Below, in pieces: positions 1 to 9,566 of a stretch of DNA of 64,000 nucleotides. Source of the stretch: Ascidia mentula (taxonomy: Eukaryota > Chordata > Ascidiacea > Phlebobranchia > Ascidiidae). The notes beneath the pieces were generated by a model. The model was given only the letters and a program-made list of their open reading frames with translations. It made no database searches and had not been told where the DNA came from. The translations under genes were made by a program, and so were the position numbers. Each line of letters begins with the position of its first letter. Position 1 is the stretch's first letter. The stretch covers positions 12,772,001 through 12,836,000 of the forward strand of contig OX387198.1 of NCBI GenBank assembly GCA_947561715.1, read 5' to 3'.

Positions 1-8
1 CCTTTCAG

Positions 9-3000
9 GTTGCTCTGAGGTCTGAAGTCGATGGTGTGACATCTCCTTTAACAATTTTTTCCGCCGATATACGCACCGCAGGTAAAGAATGTGAGTTTAG
101 TGTAGCTGCTGTGGAGCTGCTTAAAAACGTTCTGCAGCATGACCACAATACTGGGCTGCATGGCCAGAATGAACGCAACAAATAACACACTCAAGTAAAC
201 AATATCTTCCACTTAGTTATGCCGGCTTGCATTGGAATAGTTTGTACTGAAAGTTCGGTGTGCGGGATGGTTTCGTCCGACGGTGGCGCAACTCAATCTG
301 CAGAGTGTGTTTGTGAACATACGACGACTGATTGTCAGGGTAACATGAGTGCTAATTGCTGCAAAAGTATCGGCCAGTTACAAGCAATGCTTCTTTCTCA
401 GAAATTTGTCACGCCAGGACCATCGTCAGTTCAAGTGGAATTGTGCTGTACTTTCGACAAACTTTTGCAGGATTGATTGGATACTCCGACACTCTGTGCG
501 AGTTCAGTGGTGAGTTGAGTTGAAATTAAAGATTTTATTTTCCTTATGTAAGTTGTAAGGTTGAAATTTTTACGGGTTCTGCATTTTCCTTATTTTTCCG
601 GCGCAGGTCAACCGATTGCATTTGTTCCCTGTGTTAACGTGACCACGGGTGAAAGCGGACAGTCTTATGGACGTTTTGATATAGCCAGATTATCATTAAT
701 ACCCTGCACGAACACGTCCATCGCCGAAGTTGTATCAACAGTACGAGTTACCAGATTGTGTTGTTCTTCTGTTAAATCTGTGATCTGTTACAATTATTTC
801 TTCCCTACGTAGACTGATATTCCAACGATCAACAGCACAGCGTTGGAGGAAACTCTTGTCAAGCTGGATGTAATGACAGCTGATGTGTCAAGGCTGAGCG
901 TTAACGATACCCAAGCTACAATTGACTTTATCAATACTGTTCAAACCCAGACGACAGTTCAGGTATGCGCTCCATTCGTAAAAATTTTCACAATGTTTCA
1001 CATTTATTTTATTTATTTTTAGCTGACGGAATTTTCGTATCAACATTTAGTGGATATTGGAGACCATTTGACCGATTTCCTGAACCAGAGCACCACCAAT
1101 CAGAACGCTACACTAACAAATGTGACAGGCTTCGTCCAATCACTGACTGAACTTGGATATCGTGTGGACTTACAAAACAATATCACTGCTTTAGATGTGA
1201 TTACTCCAAGAATTGCAGCTAGGGTACGTAAACGTAACCAGTTTTGGACGTGATTGACAAAGACGCTAAGCAAGCGGCCATTACATGCACAACATGTACA
1301 TAATCCAAACACGTAGTTCAGACAAACGTCGATTCTATTTCTGACAGATTGAGAGGATTCAGAATCCCGACATGCCAGTAATTTATGAACCATTCGTGTA
1401 CGTGGAGGGACTGCTTGAATCTCCGGCTACGATTACCATACCTCAAGAGGCCATAGCGACACAAATGAACGGACAAAACGACAATATAACCGGGGTGTTT
1501 CTTTTTCACATCACGAACAACTTATTTCCATCTACAGAACCCACCACGAACAACGCAGTGAGTTTTTTGTTGATGAATCATAAAAAAAGAAAAACAATAT
1601 GTTTAAAACAACTTGTTATGTTGCAGGTTATTTCCGGACAAGTGAGGGGTAGTGGTGGTGTAAGACAAGTGGCTAATTTACAACAACCAGTGGTAACTAC
1701 TTATCAAGAAGACACAGTTCGTGGAATAGATCAAGATGATGCCACACTTCAGGTCATACAATATTTGTTAATGTATATTTGACTCTGGGCATAACTTCGT
1801 GGTTTAATTTCTCAACAGGCGAAGTACGTTAATCACACTTGCGTGTTTTGGAAGTTCACTACAGAAGCCTGGTCTACGGACGGCTGCTTCGTAATACCGA
1901 AAAGTGACCCGCCGCAATGCAGATGCAACCATCTCACCAATTTTGCAATGCTAGTGGTATTATAAAATTGCTTTGTTGTAAAATTGCTTTGGAAATTGGT
2001 AAAATCAATTTTAAGGAACACATTTCCGTTGTAGTTGGGTTAGTCACATTACAGTCATTTTACATATTTTACAGCATATCTACGACGTTCAACCACACAT
2101 TTCCCTGCAAATAGTGACTTACGTATGCGCCTCGCTCTCTATCTTGTGCCTCGTAATAACATTCGTTATCCTCATTGCTTTCAAGTAAGTGACATTATAT
2201 GAGAAAGTGCACATTTTTTACTGCAACGTGATGACAGAACTTCTGGATTGTCTTGGTATATTTATTGCGGTAATTTGTATTCAAATATTTTAACTCTATA
2301 GGTATATTAGAGCTTCCAGCTCGCTGCGCTTTTTCTTATACATGAAAACATGTTCAATACACAGAGATATAAGAAAACGACGACCGATACAAGTTCTCAT
2401 GAACATATGCGTCTTACTTATCGTTGTGTTCATACTATTCATCGCCGGAGCTGACAATCGCGAAAACGAGTCTCAATGTGCAGCCGTCGCATTCCTGCTT
2501 CACTATTTCTTACTCTGCGTATGGTGTTGGATGTCTGTGTACGCATACTTTCTATACACGGCAGTTGTTAAGGTAACGCAGTATAAGATATAGAATTGAA
2601 TACATTATTTGCATAATTGCGTATCTGCGAAAATGAACAACATTTTGTTTGTATTTAGGTATTTTACTCAAACAACAGTCGTTTTCTCAAAATTGGAGCT
2701 GGGTTGTCGTACGGCATTCCAGCAGTGATTGCTTCGATCAACGCAATCGCCACAGAGACAACAAAACAACCATCCTTGGAATCTCCTGTGTATGGACAAG
2801 GTTAGAAAAATTTGTACAGCACGGGTCTGCATTTCTGTTTATTTAAATGAGCAATTTTTGTCAAAAATATGGAGTGTGTGATATGCTTGATAATGTAAGG
2901 AAGGGAATTACATATAGATTTAACCAAAATAAATGTCTTGCATTGGCCCGTTTTCTCTCGTAATATTTAGAATAGGATGTTTTGTGTAACTCTATAATTT

Positions 3001-4333
3001 CTAACACTCTAGAACGACCGTCGGCATTTGCAACTTCATACCTGGCTGAAAATATGTGCTGGATCAAAGGACATTCGCTTTACTTTTCCTTTCTTCTGCC
3101 TTTCGGAATCATGCTGATATTCAATATAGTGATGTTTGTGATTGTGATCAGGAAACTTGTGTGGGGAAGAAAACAAGTTGTAAGTAATAAAAATGTCCGG
3201 GTCAAGATATCCACTTTGCTGTGACTATACAATTACTCCCATCCTTTGGGCATCAAACTAGAGCAACCATCCGTAGAAAACAAGATAGAAAAACTATGAC
3301 ATAGCTAAACCAATAGTGCCGTCAGGCCCCGTTTCACAATAAATCTTTTGTTCACATTTACCCACACGTTCTATTTCATATATCACTCCTATTTCATGAA
3401 AGTGTTAAATATGGCCACAAAGGTACCACAAAGTGGAAATCTGTGTGCCTGCTAATGTCGAATCTAGCACAGAGCCGCAGTCAACAGCTGCACTGATGAG
3501 ACCTCACAGGTCGAAACAATGTGTACACCCTATTTGCAGCCTTCAATGATTATTATGGCTTTTTTGCACATACGTTTAATATGATTTTCTAAACCTCACG
3601 TAATTGATGAAGTTCAATCTGATCAACGTGTAATTGCAGTGGGATCCAACAAGGAAAAAATCCTCCCCAACACACCATATCCAAATTGCTATCACTACAG
3701 CAACCACTCTTGGTCTCAGCTGGTTTTTCGCATTCTTCATGATGCTTTCATCGAGTCCGGGATATCTTACTGCCATGAGTTGGCTTTTCTCCTTAACCGC
3801 AGGACTGCAGGTAAGGCAAACTTTTTTCTTTCACACAAAATTATTTTTGCATACTAAGTAGCGCTTTCTCATACATTATGGGGTTTCAGTTTCATTCCAA
3901 ACGTACTATCACAAACTTTCTTAAAAAATATTTTAATGGCCGAAACCAATAAAGAAAACTTGCCTGCTCCAAAACTGTGGATTTGCCGCGCGTTTATGCG
4001 TTTGTATTCAAATGCCTCGCTTTGCCTGCAGTTTATATAACAAACCCAAAATAATGCATCAATCTGCAGCTAAAAATAACAAGATATAAACCTCGTAAAT
4101 AGCACCGTTTTTAGGAACTAAAATCCATTTTTCAAAAACTTATTTGTTTTCAGGGTGTGGGCATCTTTCTGTTCACGATTGTAAGAAAGAACGACATTCA
4201 GATCTTAGTACGCACATTCTTCGAAGAACATGGATGTTCTTGGTGTGGTGTGCCCGCTCAGCCTCCGGCAACACTACGAAGCCATGAGCCCAAATCCAGC
4301 GTCCCCAGCCGTTCACATTCGACCCTGGCCTGA
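9..4333 (+). CDS. Adhesion G-protein-coupled receptor, copy A (5' end outside window)
   Basis: Membrane receptor of the adhesion GPCR family. Exons: 9-81, 217-339, 607-740, 813-962, 1023-1223, 1348-1557, 1627-1752, 1819-1956, 2075-2184, 2302-2572, 2659-2800, 3013-3179, 3640-3810, 4154-4333; all phases agree and 731 codons plus a stop are visible. Exon 217-339 is Cys-rich (CVCEHTTTDC). Exons 813-1956 form a GAIN-like region ending in a textbook GPS (CVFW, W, GC, CRCNHLTNF; residues about 340-385), so autocleavage at HL/T would free a tethered agonist starting TNFAMLV. Seven hydrophobic segments follow (2075-4200): TM3 near HYFLLCVWCWMSVYAYF, TM6 near LGLSWFFAFFM. The tail is short and Ser/Pro-rich. 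The signal peptide and N-terminus lie upstream of the window. Ligand and exact subfamily are unknown; an ADGRG-like group is possible. Confidence 0.9.
1819..1956 (+). other. GPS (GPCR proteolysis site) exon of copy A
   Basis: This 46-codon exon carries the whole GPS motif: four Cys and two Trp at the canonical spacing, then NHLTNFAML. In adhesion GPCRs the receptor cleaves itself between the Leu and Thr of this motif. Copy B keeps only the second half of this exon. Confidence 0.9.
3487..3540 (+). ncRNA. Type I hammerhead ribozyme, copy A (intronic)
   Basis: In the intron between the TM5 and TM6 exons, on the sense strand. Stem I is GCTGCA (3487-3492) with TGCAGC (3535-3540), a perfect 6-bp pairing. 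The core CTGATGA (3493-3499) is followed by stem II GACCT-CAC-AGGTC (3500-3512) and GAAA (3513-3516). Stem III is a hairpin around GTGTACAC, leading to an NUH site at 3532-3534. Two stem III pairs are broken here, while the paralog at 11197 has them intact. The core sequence and stem order match established type I hammerheads. Current activity is doubtful. Confidence 0.8.
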
Positions 4334-4674
4334 AGAAACACTCTAACACAAAATTTGTTCTAATGAGGAAATATGCAAATACACTCAAACATAGGCTACA
4401 TGGTTTCTGACGCTTCGTGTGTTACTGACGCATAACGTCAAACGTATCTTTTTATTTATTGTAATATCCAATTTATAGTTATGACCCATTTCATCAATAT
4501 ATTATGAAAGCATGTAGTCTTAACATGTTGTAACGCTTTAAATTGGTCCTTCATCAGACGACATTCGAACCGAATCCAATATGACGTTTGGATACGTATT
4601 TTTGCCTAATAACCGAATCTTCACCATGGTAAAAGTGTAAATATTTTGCTGCAAACTTACTCTGATCTGAATAC

Positions 4675-4680
4675 AATAAA
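4675..4680 (+). terminator. Polyadenylation signal AATAAA, GPCR copy A
   Basis: AATAAA about 340 bases after the stop codon of GPCR copy A, conserved in copy B at 12378-12383. It is the best-placed signal for the end of the transcript. Confidence 0.45.
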
Positions 4681-5812
4681 CTACTCAGTGCCAAAAACTA
4701 TTGATCTCATTGTTGAAGTTGCATTTAGCTGGCGGAAATTATTGTTCGCATCACGAACTTTTTATTTAATTATTTTAATTTTCTGTAATGTTTGTAAAAA
4801 AATGTAATGTACAATTTTCAATCATAAACACTTTTCTTTGATATAATTGATTTTTGAAAAAAAGTAAAACCAATTTCAAATTTTGCCACAGATTTGTCCG
4901 GGTTATTTTTGTATATTATTAATATACCAGGTACTTGACTACACGATCTCTTTGTAAATCTGAAAAGCCTTGCACTAGCTGTAACTGTTTTTGACCGTAA
5001 AATATTCAAGGATATTTTTATGTAAAAATGAATTGTAACTGATTTATTAAAATGCAAGCATTTTGTATAAAATGCAAGCACCAGAGCGCACATGTATTAC
5101 AAAAACTTACCTGATATTTCATAGGTTACAAAAATCTGATCACCACATTGTAATTTTAACAAAAAGATAGATTAACCAGTTTTTATGCAACGTTTTCCAA
5201 ATTGTTTGCCACTTTACAATTTCCGTCTGTTGTTTCATTAAGCACGAACACCAGACGGAAAGATCACGTTTTCGTGTGTCAAATAATTTGTATATATTTC
5301 ATCTGGCTTGTTTAGCCTTGCATACGTGTAGTATATAAAATGCCCTCATAAAAATTTACAAAAATGGTAAAATCGGAAGTGTTCGTAAAAGCGAGGGAGT
5401 TTAGCGCCATTCCAAAAGAAGATGATTTTCAGATGATCGTTACATGTGTTTCTGGCCTTGCTATAAGTCATAATTTGCCTGCTGAATAGGTGAAGTAACA
5501 GATTTACATCACCATGAATAAACTTCACTATTTCCCTTTGCTGTGACCACACAAAGATTCTGTTTGTTTGGAAATCAGAAGAAACGGTTAAGAATATCAA
5601 AGAGAATGAAGTCGGAGGAAACTGGGTCTTTCCAAGGGAATCGGTTTGAACAGAGGTAGCATGAGTTATTGTGGCGCTATGTGGCGCTATGGTAGCATAA
5701 GTATACTTACCCGGATCTGCTCACCATGGATTAATGTTTTGTTCACAACCTCACGGGCCACAACCGACAAGTCGGTTAAAAATAATCCTCTACCTCCTTT
5801 TTATTATTTTTA

Positions 5813-6615
5813 TCATCTAGCTCTATTACACGGATGTTATTGAAAAAAATCATGATATCAACGACTTAAATTCTGATATAAACTAAAATATTCTTTTACA
5901 AGGACAACACTAACAAAATAAGCGAAAAGTCATATTCCTTTACTGTTGACGGCCGACTATAATGAAAACGACTTAACGTGCTTGGCGGAAATATTTTTAT
6001 AAAAACAAGACAACAGATTGTACATTTGGAAAAACCATAACTGACAATAAACAACTTCAACTTAGATAATTAAAAATGTCCTTCTTTTAATCGGTTATAG
6101 CCCATTGCTTACAGCTAAGCGAATGCTACCTATACAGCACCGAACGATGCAATACCACTGTTTGTATCTAACTGCAATCCTTCATTGCAATTTTTGAAAG
6201 CAAAATTGGGCGATATGAGACCTCCCAGGGTTGGCCCTGGGAATGATAGTCTTTTCTTTAGAGATGTGGGAGCGTTTTGCACCACGGTGAAAGTTGGAAC
6301 AAACATTAAAATAGCAGGACTCGGGTAACTGTCTTTTAAGTGAACATGCAAAAAGTTCATTGCAAAGATTTCTTTTTCATAACCGTTATGTTACTGTGAA
6401 CTCTAGTGCAGCCACTAACTGAATTGATGCAAATTACAAAACACCTAGGATTACACCGTGCGGTGGAGCTAGAGGACTACTTTAGATAACATCCGTATGG
6501 TAGAGCTAGAGAACTACATTAAAAATCATCCGCACCGTAGAGCTAGAGCACTATTTTAAATAACATTGGTGTTGTGGGGATAGAGGACTGTTTTCAATGA
6601 TATCCGTGTGGTATG
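5813..6615. repeat. Foldback element with 37-bp subterminal repeats, copy A
   Basis: The right part (about 6456-6605) has four degenerate 37-bp units of the type GTAGAGCTAGAGGACTA, an AT-rich stretch, then AACATCCGTG. The left part (about 5813-5846) has the same unit in inverted orientation (CACGGATGTTATTGAA). Some 600 bp of unique DNA separates them. Inverted subterminal arrays suggest a non-autonomous DNA transposon or MITE, but no clear target duplication was found. Confidence 0.45.
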
Positions 6616-7089
6616 ACGGACCCGAGTGACTGAGAATTCATTCAAACGCATTTTTAGTGATAAAAGTCCCAAACTTTGTTTTGTGTCATAAGCCTGATCA
6701 AGCCTCGTTGTGTAGCAGGCAAAACGTCGGTAAATAAAAATCATCGTTTATTGTGTCATAAGGTTTGGTTCATTACTAATCAAATAGAAGTCAATAACAG
6801 ATTGCCACATATGTTTATTCCAATTTCAACCTAAGTACATGTTTTTGGTTACTAAATTAGAAAAACATTTTTCAAATGACGTTGACACAACAGTATGTGG
6901 GCTTAGCGGGGTTTTGCCAGGTTCGTCCTGGTAGAACTCAGTAGGACAAAATATATGCTGGTTCTGTAATATCCGTGTTTCTGGTAAGATGTTATTCATA
7001 AGTAGAAGTACACTGGCTATGGCATTAGCTGAACCCCAGCCACACAACTACTACGCCAATGTGTTAACATAGCCGCCCTCGACTTATGT

Positions 7090-8477
7090 TTATTCAATCC
7101 AGTGCGGTTTTTCGTAACCAAACAGCTCGAAATCCATCTTATAATGTTCGTAAACTTTGCGGGACAAATCTTTGGGAATCTTGGCGAAATGTTCCTCCAC
7201 TTTTGCGAAGTTACTTTTAAAGTCGCGTTTCGGGAAAAATACGCGTTTGTCTTTTTCATTCAAATTCAACGCATCGCTCAAGTAACTCACATCCTCTCTG
7301 AAAGTTTCGAACTTCATAATGTGGGTATAACGATGCACGCATGGGTTGCACGTTGTATTGAAAAATTCCCAATGGCCATCTTTTTCTTTCGTTGCAAGAA
7401 GATAGTTTAAAAAATCTTCGAACGTTGCTGTCCCGCCATCATCAGTACGATTTCTATCGAAAGAATTTCTTCTAGCATGTCTGAATAACTTGTTGATTAG
7501 CTTTGATAGAGGCCCATATGTAGACGTAAACCCAGGGCTGTCAGGCTTCATCTTGTCATTGTAAGCCGAAACCAAACGACTGAACGGATTTCTGACAGTT
7601 ATGATCTATCAAAAATCAAAAGCTATCTAGACTTGTAAAATTGAGGCGATTAAGACACGATGGTAAACATTTAGTGGTTAATTAAAGTAAACATCGGCAT
7701 ATGGGCAATAATTCAAAACCTTGAGTGAAGCGTTATCCCACACTTGTTGGACTTGTTCTCTACTTCTCTTTGACCCAACCCGTGCATTTTGGTTTGCCAT
7801 GATCATCACTTCATCGCCTCTTATCTTCTCATTGAGATAATCTTGTTCGTTGAAAAAACCCTCGAAAACCATCACAGCTTCAAGCCAACTGGTATAGCCG
7901 CATTTGAAAATATCACAAGTAGCAAACTGGAACAGATATGATCACTCTTTAAATGAACTTTATGGCCCACTGTAATGTGTTATACCTCGTACTTGGTTGA
8001 ATAAAGAGCATTCAAGTTGGGTTGTTTTGTAAAGCCTGTAAATTGTTGGTTCCATCGCCGACAGGCGGATTGTAGTGTGTATTTTCGCTCGTTTTGAAGA
8101 GCTTTCATAAGTTCCCCAGTGTTGTTGTTTGAACATTGATCTTGTTTGGTTGTTTCTGGCATGGGGCTTGTTTCGGCCTTAGTCACAATGGAAGCATTAA
8201 CTTGCGAAGCTGTATATTCAATACCAGCAAGTTTCTTTACTGACTTGTAATTTCTGAAAGAAGGATTCTAAAAACAATTAATAAAAGTTCAAAATTCTAC
8301 ACAACTGTAAACTGAACGCCAACCCGTCACAGCCTATTGACATATTACAGCGCTCTGGTACTAATGTAGAAAAGATGCACTTACGCGGCCGTTTTGTGAA
8401 GAGTCGTAATGTAGGACCAACACCATGGCACCCAGTACAAATCCAGCACAAAAGGAGAGCATTGAATGATTAACCAT
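7090..8477 (-). CDS. Carbohydrate sulfotransferase (CHST8-14 type), copy A
   Basis: Golgi type II membrane enzyme expected to move sulfate from PAPS to a sugar chain (chondroitin/dermatan/HNK-1 sulfotransferase family). Exons in gene order: 8385-8477, 7986-8267, 7693-7926, 7090-7605; phases agree and give 374 residues. The start ATG (8477) opens a short cytoplasmic end and a signal anchor (about residues 6-23). A 5'-PAPS-binding-like stretch is FKCGYTSW (about 132-139); the 3'-phosphate motif is VRNPFSRLVSAY (207-218). Also typical are CNPCVHRYTHIMKFET and the C-terminal YKMDFELFGYE. The acceptor sugar cannot be read from sequence. It is convergent with the upstream GPCR and was duplicated with it; the two catalytic exons are almost identical in copy B. 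Confidence 0.9.
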
Positions 8478-9566
8478 CCTGATCGAGCGTAACGATAACT
8501 AAACAAGCTGAACAAAAAATTTACAGATTTTCAGAATGCTCATTCACATTGAGGGCTACGAAAAACTGACAAAGACGTTCTCAAAATAGCATTCACACTA
8601 AAGTTGTAGTCGTTTACTATATTTTAATGTTGATAGACTGAAGTTATAGGTACAGAATCGTCAGGCAAATGTAACCTTAGAATCCAACTGCATACACATA
8701 GCCTATGACCAAATCTATCCTTCAAACACACTTGTGCCACTGCTGAGTCTCACTAGAATCTCCTTTCTAGATAAATATTTACCTTCCAACCGGATGACTG
8801 CTTGGGCGCTATTCATCAGTTATTCCACAAATTCCACAAAATGGGACATATATCAAAGATCTTAATTTTTAAAATAGTACAAACAACACACCCATCGTTC
8901 GCAATACGATGCCTATACAATACAATTATTATGTTATTTATATCACAAACATGTAAAACAGTACTGTCATGTTATTTGTATGACAAAAATTAAAAAAATT
9001 ATAATATCATGGCTCTTTTTCTTCTAAAAGACTGCCATGATCCACAATAAATGATCACGCAAATAATGATTTTCTCATCCAAGCGATACTGACTGCCAGC
9101 AGTGTTTGGCGCCGCGGTGTCTGTGAACCTTTCTTCGTACCATTAATGTTGATCCTTGAAACAAATACTTGCTACAGACGCTGGTTGGAGACCGATGAGC
9201 AATAGACAGAAATGTAGTTGGGTGCTGACACACAAGAAGTAGCCTATTTATAATTTTGCAGTGGCCGTTATCATTTCTAGCGTGCTAATCCAACAGCGCA
9301 ATTTGATTTTCAGGGGATTCTTTTACGTAGTTTGTTCCACAAAAACAAACATAAATTCGAAAATGCAAATGAAAAATTTATATATGTAACCACTTGTCCG
9401 TAATTTTTGAGGACACCATGGATAAATTGGATCAATGTGACACTGGATGTAAAAAACGTAAACACGAAGTCCTTTTACATTTTTTTGCTTTAGACTTATT
9501 TAGCGGAACTCCATCTGTGACAACTAATTGCACAATATGTTCTGCAGCATGACCACAATACTGGGC
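8478..9566. other. Upstream flank of sulfotransferase A and duplication joint
   Basis: No coding exon supported. Holds the likely 5' UTR and promoter region of the minus-strand sulfotransferase; the corresponding stretch in copy B (15798-16866) is alignable with many substitutions and small indels. The joint between the duplication units is at about 9538, followed by a 28-bp patch (9539-9566) equal to 129-156. Confidence 0.6.

Larger units (their letters stand above)
4334..7089. other. Gene-free stretch between GPCR A and sulfotransferase A
   Basis: Holds the GPCR 3' UTR (AATAAA at 4675), a segment at about 5106-5640 that has no counterpart in copy B, the foldback repeat at about 5813-6615, and the 3' flank of the minus-strand sulfotransferase (6800-7089). 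Open frames here are short and not conserved between copies, except in the near-identical 6.4-7.1 kb tract, where conservation is not selective. Confidence 0.6.
129..9538. repeat. Segmental tandem duplication, unit A
   Basis: Direct repeat with the following unit (9539-16866). Alignable blocks include GPS exon to 3' UTR (1873-5100 with 9567-12805) and 5640-9538 with 12920-16866. The ends are given by the 28-bp patch at 129-156/9539-9566 and by the shared CACAAT at about 9533/16862. Unit A keeps the 157-1872 receptor exons that unit B has lost. Confidence 0.8.

Noticed and set aside
4540-4600. CTGATGA on the minus strand (TCATCAG near 4554), and again at 12257
   Set aside because: No GAAA, stem II or stem III around it; a chance match to the hammerhead core.
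6826-7047. 73-codon minus-strand frame, conserved in copy B (14123-14344)
   Set aside because: It lies just downstream of the sulfotransferase stop, in a tract nearly identical at all positions between copies, so conservation carries no coding signal.
7102-7410. 102-codon plus-strand frame
   Set aside because: Antisense shadow of the sulfotransferase catalytic exon.
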